The notes under the pieces were generated by a model. It did not search any database. It saw nothing but the letters and a program-made list of their open reading frames with translations, and was not told where the DNA came from. Positions 9,685 through 18,030 of a DNA stretch of 64,000 nt are shown here, one piece after another. The DNA comes from TH-plancto1 sp043777375 (lineage in GTDB: Bacteria > Planctomycetota > Planctomycetia > Planctomycetales > Planctomycetaceae). Location: positions 1-64,000 of the forward strand of contig JAYWHX010000133.1 in NCBI GenBank assembly GCA_043777375.1. The letters are read 5' to 3'. The translations under genes were made by a program, and so were the position numbers. Position 1 is the stretch's first letter, and each line of letters begins with the position of its first letter.

Positions 9685-10151
9685 GGAGACCTCCAATATC
9701 CAGCTGTTCCGATGTGATTGGGTGATGGCCATGCGAACCGCTGGTGTTCCATGATTAGGCAAAGCTCATGCCACAATCCCTAACACCTTTGAGTCTCTCG
9801 AATAGCGAAGACATCGGGCATTATGCATGTTTTGGTGAGCGTCATTGTGGCACCTACTTCGCGAGTCGCTTCTAAAACGAAGAGTGCCATAACGGCACCT
9901 TCGGTAATCTGGGAAAATGCGACCTTTGAGACAACCTCGGCTTGATGTTCTGCTGAATCCCGTAAAATCTGCATGTTATGCAAAATCGTCATGAGCCCCC
10001 GCGACCGATATGACTGGTCGCGGAGGAGCAACCTGACGATCTCGCCTGAACGGACGAGTCTTACGACTCGTTCGTGGCATTTCGGAGCTTGTCGGCGAGC
10101 AGGCGAAGTAAAATGGAGTCGAGGGAGTCCTTTCCCTCCAAGGAGTCGAAG
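9685..10151. other. Divergent intergenic region between clpB and a secreted-protein gene
   Basis: 467 bases holding the promoters of two divergent genes. Two small hairpins precede the plus-strand gene: GCGACC at 10001-10006 with GGTCGC at 10016-10021, and ACGAGTC at 10054-10060 with GACTCGT at 10065-10071. They would lie in its leader RNA. No coding frame is convincing. Confidence 0.5.
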
Positions 10152-10601
10152 ATGAAGAAGTTGCTGATCCTCAGTGTGCTGGCTGCCCTTGTGGGTGCCG
10201 ATCTGTCCGCCCGTGAACCACTGCGAATTCCAGCCCGGGATTCCGAATTGGCGATGGCTTCCGAGCCCACGCTGTTGCTGCCGGTGGCCGATGGTCACGG
10301 CACACCAGTGCCATACGCCGAATACATCGTCGAGCAGCCATCGCCGGTGGTCCCGCTTTACACGAACGTCCGTGTCCGTGACCAGAAGAACATCCATCCC
10401 TGTGCGGTCACGAAGATCGTTTCGATCCCGAACCCCTGCGACAAGTGCTGCAACGTGTTCGTCGCGATCTGCGTCCCACCCTGCGAGAACGAAACCGTCC
10501 GCTGCTTCCGCCAAGGCGATCGCCTGCGGTTCTGCTACGGCAAGTACTCCGTGGATGTCGTCTCCCGGCGGCACGATGTTGTTGTGAACTACAACGACTG
10601 A
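10152..10601 (+). CDS. Small secreted Cys-containing protein, unknown family
   Basis: A 149-residue protein with a Sec signal peptide (MKKLLILSVLAALVGADLSA). I chose this start because AAGGAG lies just upstream and because the signal peptide starts exactly there. The mature part has paired cysteines (PNPCDKCCNVFVAICVPPCEN, RCFRQGDRLRFC) likely to form disulfides, and a predicted beta-rich C terminus. I do not recognise a named family; it looks like one of the small exported proteins common in Planctomycetota. It is monocistronic and followed by an intrinsic terminator. Confidence 0.75.
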   Translation: MKKLLILSVLAALVGADLSAREPLRIPARDSELAMASEPTLLLPVADGHGTPVPYAEYIVEQPSPVVPLYTNVRVRDQKNIHPCAVTKIVSIPNPCDKCCNVFVAICVPPCENETVRCFRQGDRLRFCYGKYSVDVVSRRHDVVVNYND

Positions 10602-10630
10602 TTGGCTGGTTGACCTGACGGAATGACAAA

Positions 10631-10660
10631 ACCACGCCGGAACCCGGCGTGGTTTTTTTG
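10631..10660 (+). terminator. Intrinsic terminator with T-run
   Basis: A 10-bp stem ACCACGCCGG (10631-10640) with CCGGCGTGGT (10644-10653), a 3-base loop and a run of seven T. The A-run on the other side lets it serve the convergent minus-strand gene as well. Confidence 0.9.
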
Positions 10661-10711
10661 TGGCTATCGGGCTCGTCGAGTCGGAGTCAGCGAGTCGCTT
10701 AGCGTGATCGC

Positions 10712-11455
10712 CTACGACTTGGCCTGCAGCATGACTTGCTCGACTTCCGCCAACTGCTCCTGCGTGTTCACGCCGATCGCTTCGGTAATCTCCATGCGGC
10801 AGGCGGCGAGGACGGGTTGCCCCTGCTTCCGCAGAATCTCTGCACAATCGGTCAAGTAGAACTCGCCTTGGCTGTTGTTGGTACGGACATCCGAGAGGGC
10901 GGCGAACAGCGGCTGACAGTCAAAGGCGAAGCACCCGGTATTGATTTCGGTAATCGCCTGCTCTTCAGGCGTCGCGTCTCGCTGTTCGACGATGCGGAGA
11001 AAATTCCCAGCTGGATCGCGGACGATGCGTCCCAGTCCCTGGTTGTTCTCGGTGCGAGCGGTGCCAACGACGCAGGCGGCGTGGTGCTCTCGCAAATCGT
11101 CCAGCAAGCCCTTCAGCGAGTTACCCTTCAACAGGGGCGTATCGCCGGTCAGTACCAGCACCGGCCCGACGTGCGAGCCGACGGCCTCGCGGCACATCAT
11201 CACTGCATGCCCGGTTCCCTTTTGTTCCGCTTGCAGAGCAAACTCGACATCTGGATGGTGTTTTAAGGCGGCTTCCACCACTTCGGCTTTGTGGCCGACA
11301 ACCACGATGATCCGTTTTGCCCCTGCCGCGCGTGCGGCGTCAAGGACGTATTCCACGATCGGTCGACCACACGCGGGGTGCAGGACCTTCGGAATCTCGG
11401 ACATCATCCGCTTGCTCTTGCCAGCGGCCAGAATGATTGCAACAGCGTCGCTCAT
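10712..11455 (-). CDS. GlmU N-terminal-like sugar nucleotidyltransferase
   Basis: A 247-residue cytosolic nucleotidyltransferase. The signature LAAGKSKRMMSEIPKVLHPACGRP and the later AEQKGTGHAVMM and VLTGDTPLL segments match the uridylyltransferase half of GlmU (UTP + GlcNAc-1-phosphate to UDP-GlcNAc). The left-handed beta-helix acetyltransferase half of bifunctional GlmU is absent, so it is a single-domain enzyme. The acetyl transfer would need another protein, or the substrate may be another sugar phosphate. It is convergent with the secreted-protein gene. Confidence 0.85.
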   Translation of the reverse strand: MSDAVAIILAAGKSKRMMSEIPKVLHPACGRPIVEYVLDAARAAGAKRIIVVVGHKAEVVEAALKHHPDVEFALQAEQKGTGHAVMMCREAVGSHVGPVLVLTGDTPLLKGNSLKGLLDDLREHHAACVVGTARTENNQGLGRIVRDPAGNFLRIVEQRDATPEEQAITEINTGCFAFDCQPLFAALSDVRTNNSQGEFYLTDCAEILRKQGQPVLAACRMEITEAIGVNTQEQLAEVEQVMLQAKS

Positions 11456-11543
11456 GTGGGCTTCTTCTTGAAGTGGTAAATTGGTGTTTTGATGTGGGTG
11501 CTGGAACGGCAGGAGCCTTGCACTTCCGAAAGCGGTTCTTCTG

Positions 11544-12389
11544 TCAGTCGTCGCTCATCATGGGGGCGTGGCCGACGGGCCGGACTCGCATATTGATGAC
11601 CTCGACGATCAGCGAAAACGCCATCGCAAAGTAGATGTAGCCCTTGTTGATCCCCGTCCCAAATCCTTCTGCAACCAGCAACACCCCAATCAGAATCAGG
11701 AAGCTGAGAGCCAGAATCTTGATCGTCGGGTGCTGCTCCACAAAGGCACTGACCCTACCCGCGAACACCAGCATCACCAGCATTGCCGCGATCACAGCTG
11801 CAATCATCACCGCGATCTGCTTGGCCATGCCCACAGCGGTAATGACAGAGTCGAGCGAGAAGATGATGTCGAACAACGCGATTTTAAAGAGGACCGCGTT
11901 GAAGCTGACTTGGCCTTTGGAGGTTTCTTCGACGGCATGCAGTCCCTCCACCTTATCGTGAATCTCTTTGACGCTATGCCAGATCAGAAAGGCCCCCCCC
12001 ACCAGCAAGATGATGTCCTTCCATGAGATGCCGTTCATGTCTCCATGCCCGGTGGCATGAGATGCTGTGGTGGCATGCGTGGCGTCCGCAGCAAGCAGAT
12101 GTCCGGGTGCGGCAAGAGGCGCACCATCTCCGGCATCCGTCGTCACCCAACTCTCGGGAACTCCGAAGTCAGTCAGGTGAAAGACAGGATCAGTCAGCTT
12201 CATCACCCAGCTGATCGACAGCAGTAATAGGATGCGGGTCACGAGTGCCCCGATCAAGCCGAGCGACCGCGCTCGCGCCTGCTGCTCGACCGGCAGCTTG
12301 CCGACGAGAATGGCGATAAACACGATATTGTCGATCCCCAGCACGATCTCCATCGCCGTCAGGGTGACAAATGGCACGAACCAGTCCAT
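11544..12389 (-). CDS. TerC family membrane protein
   Basis: A 281-residue integral membrane protein with about seven helices. The two family signatures are present: GIDNIVFIAILVGKLP near the N terminus and FSLDSVITAVGMAK in the middle, with membrane-embedded Asp residues thought to bind metal. Between the halves is a His-rich loop (HATTASHATGHGD, about residues 108-122) that looks like a metal-binding insertion. The start at 12389 is favoured by GGAG at a normal distance and by family alignment; the frame extends upstream to 12626 without a family match. TerC proteins take part in tellurite resistance or manganese export. The substrate here is not known. Confidence 0.88.
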   Translation of the reverse strand: MDWFVPFVTLTAMEIVLGIDNIVFIAILVGKLPVEQQARARSLGLIGALVTRILLLLSISWVMKLTDPVFHLTDFGVPESWVTTDAGDGAPLAAPGHLLAADATHATTASHATGHGDMNGISWKDIILLVGGAFLIWHSVKEIHDKVEGLHAVEETSKGQVSFNAVLFKIALFDIIFSLDSVITAVGMAKQIAVMIAAVIAAMLVMLVFAGRVSAFVEQHPTIKILALSFLILIGVLLVAEGFGTGINKGYIYFAMAFSLIVEVINMRVRPVGHAPMMSDD

Positions 12390-12617
12390 GAAAACTCCGA
12401 GGGCAAAAACTGCAAGGTGGGGCGAGGATTGGACGAATTCTAGGCGGATCGCCACTCCGCTCAAAGCCGAAATGAGAGGCTGATGTTTCCACGGGCCAGT
12501 CTCCAGTTCATCAGCGTGCCCTCCATCGCGAAGAATCGGTATGTTACTGCTTTGCCAACGCTCAACGGCTCGCTCGCCTGACGCCTCCCATTGGAGTCCC
12601 TCATCTTGATCGCCCCC

Positions 12618-14024
12618 ATGTCGCAAGCAGATTCAATTCCACCGCTCGCCGGAGTCTGTTCCTTCGAGGAGGCCAGCCGGACTTCGCTCTCGATCGAAGG
12701 GGCTGTCGACTGGCTCAAACGGCTGCACTACGTCTTTCGGCGGCTGCATCAAGTCTTCACCTCGCACATCACAGCTGAGCCGATCTATGAATTGAAGACA
12801 GCGTTTAGCCTGCATGCTCACCTCTGCGCGGAGCACGCACAGGCGATTCGTGGACGAGTCTCCGAAATGCGCGAGCCACCACTCGGCTTAGAGGTCGTGC
12901 CGCATCCGGCGATTCAACTGGCATGCGATGAGGTCTTGTGTGCCCCCACGACAGCGGAACGTTGCCACGGCCTGTACGCGGTATTACTGCCACTGTTGAA
13001 TGATTCCGTGACGCAGTATCTGTCGGAGACGAACAGACTCGCCGACGCGCCGAGTGTCCGGCTATTACGATTTGCTCAGCTGGAGATCGGCGACATGTTG
13101 GCCTTCGGCGCGCAGGCTTTGGCGGCACTTGGTGCCTCAAGCGGTGATGCCAGCTCCAACGATGCCCTCTTAAGATCTGCCATCGCGAACGCGGGAGGCA
13201 TGAGCGGTCGCCAACCGGTGACGAATCACGAACTTACTCCTCGGAACTCCGTCGAGCCATTTGTGTACGACCGCATCCCGAAGCGCGATGCCCGTTTTCA
13301 AGACTCATTCAACGCGGGCGTCAATCCGGAAGTATTCCTCTACGACCGCAATTTTTCTCCGCGCGATAAGACGCTGATGATGTTTTACAAACGCATCCGC
13401 GAGATCGATGTCCCGGAAATGATGGCCAGCATTCTCGTCGAAATGCCCCACAAACCATGGGGCTTTAAACGCGATATGACACGCCAGCTGTGGGACGAGG
13501 CCCGGCACGCCATGCTGGGTGAGGTGGGTTTTCGACAGGCCGGAATCGACTGGACACAAATCCCGATCAGCTTCATCTGGTCGTACAATTTGAATACCCA
13601 ATTGACTGCGCAGGAACGGCATGCAGTGTTGTTTTATATCGAGCAAGGGCTCATGCCCAAGAGCGGAAAACGTTACGAGTGGGAAGTCGCCCAGGCATCG
13701 GGCAACCCACTGGCTGCACTGTTCCAAGACTTCGATTGGGCCGACGAGGTGCTCCACGCCCAGATTGGCCGAGAGTGGTATGTGAAAGATTTTGGAGACC
13801 TGAACGGGGCTCTGGCTTATGGCGACAAGTGCTGGTCGAAGGTCCTTTCGCACTGGCAGGAATACCGCGACAAGGGGCTGACCGAGCATCGCAACTGGTG
13901 GCCCGCGATCTACCAGCAAGCCTGCCACAACTGGGGCGTCGAGCCCGATCCCCGGGCCTTGGAGTTCCGTGAAACCTACGAGACGATCCGAGCTGATCTG
14001 AAGGAAATCACCGGGCCGGCGTGA
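12618..14024 (+). CDS. Ferritin-like diiron-type protein, unknown role
   Basis: A 468-residue, largely helical soluble protein. The C-terminal half has two ExxH metal motifs in long helices (WDEARHAMLGE and ADEVLHAQIGREW) and an earlier acidic helix (KRIREIDVPEMMASIL), the pattern of the ferritin-like diiron superfamily. The N-terminal half (to about residue 200) is a separate helical region without a recognised motif. The first ATG is at 12618. TTG codons at 12591 and 12606 are alternatives, the latter better spaced from the GGAG at 12593. The redox or hydroxylase role is not determined, and no partner gene lies beside it. Confidence 0.7.
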   Translation: MSQADSIPPLAGVCSFEEASRTSLSIEGAVDWLKRLHYVFRRLHQVFTSHITAEPIYELKTAFSLHAHLCAEHAQAIRGRVSEMREPPLGLEVVPHPAIQLACDEVLCAPTTAERCHGLYAVLLPLLNDSVTQYLSETNRLADAPSVRLLRFAQLEIGDMLAFGAQALAALGASSGDASSNDALLRSAIANAGGMSGRQPVTNHELTPRNSVEPFVYDRIPKRDARFQDSFNAGVNPEVFLYDRNFSPRDKTLMMFYKRIREIDVPEMMASILVEMPHKPWGFKRDMTRQLWDEARHAMLGEVGFRQAGIDWTQIPISFIWSYNLNTQLTAQERHAVLFYIEQGLMPKSGKRYEWEVAQASGNPLAALFQDFDWADEVLHAQIGREWYVKDFGDLNGALAYGDKCWSKVLSHWQEYRDKGLTEHRNWWPAIYQQACHNWGVEPDPRALEFRETYETIRADLKEITGPA

Positions 14025-14307
14025 GTTCGACGCCTCCCGTTTTGAACCTAACCCACACAACGTTAGGAGTTGAGGATCGCGTTCTTGCGAGCAGTCGTTC
14101 CTTGGAGGGCTAAAAGTGTTTGCGTTCGATCATTCAGAATTCGTGAGGGAGTTCCTGCATATCGTCCCAACTCCCTCCGCGCCCACGCTCCCCAATTCAC
14201 AATCGATCACAGCCGTTCCCAGCAGGGGTATCACTCGGAACTCCGCCCTTAGAGGACAATCTGTCTGAACGGGCTTCGAACCATAACTCACTTCGACAGG
14301 AATCAAG

Positions 14308-14532
14308 ATGTCTGACCACAATGTGAAACCCGGCCGTTATCGGCACTTCAAGGGCCAGAGCTACATCGTTCTGGGTGTCGCTCTGCACAGCGAAACTCAA
14401 GAGGTCATGATCGTCTATCAGCAGGACTACGGAGACCGCAGATTGTGGGTCAGACCCAAGGCCATGTTTCTGGAAACCGTGCAGGTCGACGGAAATGCTG
14501 TCCCTCGCTTCCAGTTCGTGGCGGAGGTTTAA
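14308..14532 (+). CDS. DUF1653 family protein
   Basis: A 74-residue soluble protein. The sequence follows the DUF1653 consensus: PGRYRHFKGQSYIVLGVALH, SETQEVMIVYQQDYGDR and LWVRPKAMFLETVQVDG. The family is widespread and small, and its function has not been established. AGGAA lies 6 bases before the ATG. An intrinsic terminator follows directly. It is probably monocistronic, the last clearly core gene before the tRNA-Leu fragment. Confidence 0.85.
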   Translation: MSDHNVKPGRYRHFKGQSYIVLGVALHSETQEVMIVYQQDYGDRRLWVRPKAMFLETVQVDGNAVPRFQFVAEV

Positions 14533-14562
14533 GGAGGTGGTCCCAGACAACCTCCCGTTTTT
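14533..14562 (+). terminator. Intrinsic terminator after the DUF1653 gene
   Basis: GGAGGT (14533-14538) pairs with ACCTCC (14550-14555), followed by CGTTTTT. It starts at the stop codon. Confidence 0.7.
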
Positions 14563-14573
14563 CTCTATCAGAG

Positions 14574-14647
14574 TTGAACAGAAGCAAACGAAGGCCAAGA
14601 AGGGACAGGTCGAAGTTTCTTCGTTTCCTTCGTTGTCTTCTGTTCAA
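14574..14647. repeat. Imperfect inverted repeat shared with the 5.9-kb spacer
   Basis: The left arm 14574-14601 (TTGAACAGAAGCAAACGAAGG...) is nearly the reverse complement of the right arm 14618-14647 (...CCTTCGTTGTCTTCTGTTCAA). The right arm matches 5901-5932 closely, so this is a dispersed repeat present at least twice in the window. Confidence 0.7.
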
Positions 14648-14812
14648 ATTCAAATCCGGAAGCTGTTTCGAGCCACAGACTAAGGATCAACGGTTGACAC
14701 TGAGGCTGCTGACCCGCTGACATTCGCGCCTGTAGTATCAATTCAGCTGTATGAGCTTGAGATGCGAAAACCAAGTCCAGAGTCGTGTCTCGTGTGCGAC
14801 TCCGAAAAAAAC

Positions 14813-14852
14813 ATAAAGCCTTGTCGCAACTTAAAGTGCGACAAGGCTTTAT
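14813..14852 (-). terminator. Strong intrinsic terminator following the tRNA-Leu fragment
   Basis: A perfect 16-bp stem (14813-14828 with 14837-14852) and an 8-base loop. On the minus strand it is followed by GTTTTTTTCGG. It lies 4 bases beyond the tRNA 3' end, where the terminator of a tRNA-Leu gene would be expected. Confidence 0.85.
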
Positions 14853-14856
14853 GGAG

Positions 14857-14922
14857 TGCCCACGACAGGACTTGAACCTGTACGATATTGCTATCACTAG
14901 GCCCTCAAGCTACATCGCGGGC
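14857..14922 (-). tRNA. tRNA-Leu(GAG) 3' portion lacking the D arm; likely att site
   Basis: Read on the minus strand, the 3' portion of a class II tRNA is intact. The anticodon loop TTGAGGG (GAG, Leu) is at 14902-14908, with 3' stem strand CCTAG. A variable arm GATA-GCAA-TATC follows, then the T arm ACAGG-TTCAAGT-CCTGT (14865-14881), acceptor strand CGTGGGC (14858-14864) and discriminator A (14857), which is right for Leu. The D arm is missing: a GCCCGCG that could pair with the acceptor strand (14916-14922) lies only two bases from the poorly pairing anticodon 5' strand. A working tRNA is unlikely. A 3' fragment of this kind is the usual scar at one end of a tRNA-integrated element, and the element should then lie on the high-coordinate side. 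Confidence 0.7.
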
Positions 14923-15410
14923 ATTGATCTCGGGTTGAGGCAATGTCGATCTTGGATCGTAACATCTGGTGGTTGAACAGATTGCACATGCAATCCAACA
15001 CTGCCTCCATACTACCAACATTGGCCTCTAATTGGCAACTTTGCCCCAAGTTTGCCCCGAGTTTCTCTATATGGTCGTTCAATTGGCTGGGAAGAACGTG
15101 GGAGCATACTCGTCACCAGACCTTCGGCTTCGGAGGCCACTCATCAAGGACGAGTAATTCCAATCATAACAGCCTGAAAATCAGCACTTTCCCCTGTCAT
15201 TGGCAACGCTCTCGGCGTTTCCACACTTTCTATATCCTCTGGACTCTTCCACCGTTTAGCAAGGTATCTGTGACAAAAGTGCAACCGCAGAAAGAGGCCG
15301 CATGCCCATCATTTGTAACAAGCAATTCGTAGCTTAGACGACCTCGCACCAGTTGCTGGCCAATTGACCAGCAACCGGTGATGCACCAATGCATTCAGAA
15401 GACGACGCTG
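14923..15410. other. Gene-free stretch next to the att-like site
   Basis: No credible gene. It contains two close copies of TTTGCCCC (about 15042-15063). It also holds a perfect inverted repeat GTTGCTGG (15352-15359) and CCAGCAAC (15368-15375), just beyond the stop of the minus-strand copper protein gene, where it could help end transcription. The base composition is lower in G+C than on the left side. Confidence 0.5.
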
Positions 15411-15839
15411 CTACTTTGCCATCTTCGAGATTTCGAGGCATTCCTTGGCGCAGTTGCGGCAAGACTTGGCGCATGCGGCCATGTGCTTGTCATCTGGCAT
15501 TGCTTCGCAGGCAGCGGCGCAATCCTCACAGCACTTCGCACAGCACAACGCGGCATGGGCCGAGAGATCGCTTTGCCGAGCGCACAGCGACGCGCACATC
15601 TTGCAACAGTCTGCGCAGTCCACGCACAGATGCATGCACTTGGCATGCTCCTTCTTTCCATCCGCGACGAGTGACGCGCAGTGATGGAAGCAGGCATCGC
15701 ACTGCACCTGGCAATCTGCGCAAGTCGAGGCGCACTTCTTGAGGTGATCGGCGTGCGGACTGTCCGCCGAAAACACAGAGCCGCTCACAGCGAGCAGGGC
15801 GAAGGCGATGGTGCTCAATGACATCATTCGGTAGTTCAT
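15411..15839 (-). CDS. Csp1-like four-helix-bundle copper-binding protein, exported
   Basis: A 142-residue protein with an N-terminal signal peptide (MSLSTIAFALLAVSGSVFS), then a Cys-rich helical domain with repeated CxxxC and CxxC spacings (KKCASTCADCQVQCDACFHHC, CMHLCVDCADCCKMC, CCAKCCEDC, CAKSCRNCAKEC). This is the pattern of DUF326 / Csp copper-storage proteins, whose bundle core binds many Cu(I) ions. The signal peptide points to the periplasm (Csp1 type) rather than the cytosol (Csp3 type). The start at 15839 gives a normal signal peptide; the frame also reaches 15878. It is the first gene of the metal island and has its own leader region. Confidence 0.87.
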   Translation of the reverse strand: MNYRMMSLSTIAFALLAVSGSVFSADSPHADHLKKCASTCADCQVQCDACFHHCASLVADGKKEHAKCMHLCVDCADCCKMCASLCARQSDLSAHAALCCAKCCEDCAAACEAMPDDKHMAACAKSCRNCAKECLEISKMAK

Positions 15840-15899
15840 GGTCTTGGTCTTTCGTTTCACAACATGCGGGCCGTTCACAGAAGCAACAAGCCTCCATGC

Positions 15900-15924
15900 A
15901 TCGCTGGTCTTTCGAACCAGCGAT
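15900..15924. promoter_or_regulatory. Perfect 9-bp hairpin upstream of the copper-storage gene
   Basis: ATCGCTGGT (15900-15908) pairs with ACCAGCGAT (15916-15924) across a 7-base loop, about 60-85 bases before the start at 15839. It could be an operator or leader hairpin. Nothing else in 15840-16264 is recognisable, and no gene is seen there. Confidence 0.4.
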
Positions 15925-16264
15925 TTCGAATGGTCCCAGTTCGCTCACCCTCAAATCGATTTCAATCCGACAGATGCGCGAACGCTCTCATCACTCTCAA
16001 TTCGCGAGGTTGTCTTTCAGCCGATGACGACAGTTCTTTTTGGTCGGGTAGGCGTTCCAAACGAAGGGCCATGCCACAGTCTCCGAAAGAGTACACTGGT
16101 CATAAGCAGCTGGACTCGACGAGTCTCGCGTTCAATTCAATCCAGCCGACCTGACTTTGGAGTGAATCCAATGTCCGGCGGATGAAGACAGTCGGTCATA
16201 GGAAGCGAGACGTCCTCCCCGGATCAAGGCTCTGTGTGAAGGCTGATTGCCTTGCGAGCCAACG

Positions 16265-16320
16265 AAAAAAGCCGACGAAGTGAACTCCTTCTTGCAAAGG
16301 CAATCCACTGCGTCGGCTTA
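16265..16320 (-). terminator. Long-hairpin intrinsic terminator
   Basis: On the minus strand, AGCCGACG plus CAGTG pairs with CACT plus CGTCGGCT around a loop of about 23 bases, followed by a T-run (TTTTTTCG). It lies about 125 bases past the stop of the 16446-16997 gene. Confidence 0.65.
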
Positions 16321-16445
16321 CAACTGAACTTGCCTTCTGGAACTCTCCAGAGTGCAATTTCTTGTGTCTTCCGAATTGCGGTGTCAGCTCGCCTTTTTCA
16401 AGACGTGTGACGACCCACATCGTTACGCTGACTTGCGGTCGAAAC

Positions 16446-16997
16446 CTACTTCTTCTCGGGAGTCGCTGGCTTCGCAGCCTTGGTGGGCGGCTCCAGCTTT
16501 TCGATCTTGAGCGACTTCATCAGCTTGTCCATTTCGGCGTCCGCTGCATCCAGATCGGAGTGCATATCGGCACAGCAGGCGCAGATTTCCGTACTGTCGC
16601 CCTTGCCATCCTTGAACTGCTTGTCCATCTGCTCACAGTGCCCGAGAACCTTCTTGTGAATCACTTCGATCTTTTCGATCGCAGCCAGGGCTTCCTTATT
16701 CTCTGGATTGCTCTTCTTCAGCTCACCAATGGCCTTCTGGCATGTGCCCAAGTTCTGTCGAACGGCAGTCACATGTTCCTGGGCTTGGGGCACTGAAACG
16801 GATGGTTGAGTCTGCCCGTAGTAGTAGAGGCTTCTGGAATTATCGCGAGCATGGTTGTTGGCACTTCGACCGACCCAGAAGTTGTACGCCTCTCCGCGAG
16901 CTTTGGACCCGGCATCCCGAGGCGCATCCGCCAATGCGAGACTGGCCAAGCCCAGGCCCACGATGAGAGCCAACGTCAGTTTGGAAAGCGTCTTCAT
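16446..16997 (-). CDS. Exported helical protein with CxCC cluster, unknown family
   Basis: A 183-residue protein with a Sec signal peptide (MKTLSKLTLALIVGLGLASLALA). A Tyr/Asn/Arg-rich segment (about 25-65) and long amphipathic helices follow, with three Cys-containing spots: LGTCQKAIGEL, LGHCEQMDKQ and TEICACCADMHSDLD. The tail is Lys/Pro/Ala-rich. The spaced Cys and Met residues on helices suggest metal binding, and it sits between the Csp1-like gene and the ECF sigma/anti-sigma pair, so it may belong to the same response. I do not recognise a family name. Confidence 0.7.
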   Translation of the reverse strand: MKTLSKLTLALIVGLGLASLALADAPRDAGSKARGEAYNFWVGRSANNHARDNSRSLYYYGQTQPSVSVPQAQEHVTAVRQNLGTCQKAIGELKKSNPENKEALAAIEKIEVIHKKVLGHCEQMDKQFKDGKGDSTEICACCADMHSDLDAADAEMDKLMKSLKIEKLEPPTKAAKPATPEKK

Positions 16998-17431
16998 GAA
17001 AATCTCCGATGGGCGGGCGAGGTTCGTCCGCAGTGTTCAGGGCATTATCGTCGCCGCAGGGAACGGAGACGAAAACGGGAAAGTACGAACTGGGCCGAGC
17101 ACAACCCGATTCGTCGACAGTTGGTTTTGGAGCAGATGACCGCAGATCGCGGATATTCCGTTGGCTTCGCAATCGTTAGCCGGAGTGTTTCTGCGATGAT
17201 TGGATGCGAGTCCTTCCCAATTCCTTCTTGAGATTTCCTGGTTTTTGCGTTGATATGGGATATTGCTCCGTTTCGCACACTGAATGACCTATTTGTCACA
17301 CTGTCGCACACAATCTTGGCTATGATGGCTCTGACTCCAGCGTGGAGAGGGAAAGTCAATATGGCACCCCATTTGCTTCTTACTGCACGTCAGCCCGTCT
17401 TCTGGTATTGGAAGACTCTCATGACATCGAG
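16998..17431. promoter_or_regulatory. Divergent promoter region, exported protein / ECF sigma pair
   Basis: 434 bases between a minus-strand metal-type gene and the plus-strand ECF sigma gene. It must carry both promoters and perhaps the target of the ECF factor. I could not define a -35/-10 pair with confidence, and no gene is seen. Confidence 0.4.
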
Positions 17432-18028
17432 ATGCTGATTGTGATTACTGCCTCTCCCTCCGGGCTCGATATCGAGCGGCCAGCACTGGTACTCCAGGAT
17501 GACGTTCTAGTTCGCTTGTTGGCGGAAGTGCGGTACGGCAGTCGCGAGGCTCAGCAACGCCTGTATGAGTATTTCCACCGCCGTGTGTATCGGCTGCTGG
17601 TGCGGATGGTGGGGCGGGACGACGCGGAAGACCTACTGCAACAAGTGTTTCTTCAAGTCTTTCGAACGCTGAACCAATTCCGGGGTCAATCACGGTTTGA
17701 GACGTGGCTCTACCGCGTGTCAGTCAATGAATCGTTGCAGCATCTGAGGAAGCAACGGAGTCGACGTTCGGTCTCTCTCGAAAGTGACATCATGGACCGT
17801 AAGCTAGACCCAGTACTCGACTTTGACCAAAAGGAACTGATGGAGTACGCTCTGACGCGACTCGAACCCGAGTTGCGGTCTCTGTTCCTGCTTCGAGAAG
17901 TGGAGAAACAGTCTTATGCCGAGATCGCAGTCGTGTTAAAGATTCCAGAAGGGACCGTGGCCTCGCGACTGGGCCGTGCTCGACAACTCTTGAAACAGTA
18001 CTTGGTTGAATTAGGCTGGGAGCCGTAG
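17432..18028 (+). CDS. ECF sigma-70 factor
   Basis: About 198 residues from the ATG at 17432 (the frame extends upstream to 17342 without homology). Region 2 is at about 35-100: GSREAQQRLYEYFHRRVYRLLVRMVG, DDAEDLLQQVFLQVFRTLNQF and FETWLYRVSVNESLQHLRK. Region 4 has LTRLEPELRSLFLLREVEKQSYAEIAVVL followed by KIPEGTVASRLGRARQLL, the helix-turn-helix for the -35 element. It is followed after 2 bases by its likely anti-sigma gene, so the two are cotranscribed. It probably activates metal-response genes nearby. Confidence 0.92.
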   Translation: MLIVITASPSGLDIERPALVLQDDVLVRLLAEVRYGSREAQQRLYEYFHRRVYRLLVRMVGRDDAEDLLQQVFLQVFRTLNQFRGQSRFETWLYRVSVNESLQHLRKQRSRRSVSLESDIMDRKLDPVLDFDQKELMEYALTRLEPELRSLFLLREVEKQSYAEIAVVLKIPEGTVASRLGRARQLLKQYLVELGWEP

Positions 18029-18030
18029 TC

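Noticed and set aside
9780..10847. Minus-strand open frame of about 355 codons between clpB and the nucleotidyltransferase gene
   Set aside because: It runs antisense through the secreted-protein gene and its terminator, has no recognisable motif and overlaps the nucleotidyltransferase gene.
14943..15332. 129-codon open frame right of the tRNA-Leu fragment
   Set aside because: Low-complexity, motif-free translation with no ribosome site. More likely non-coding att-flanking DNA.
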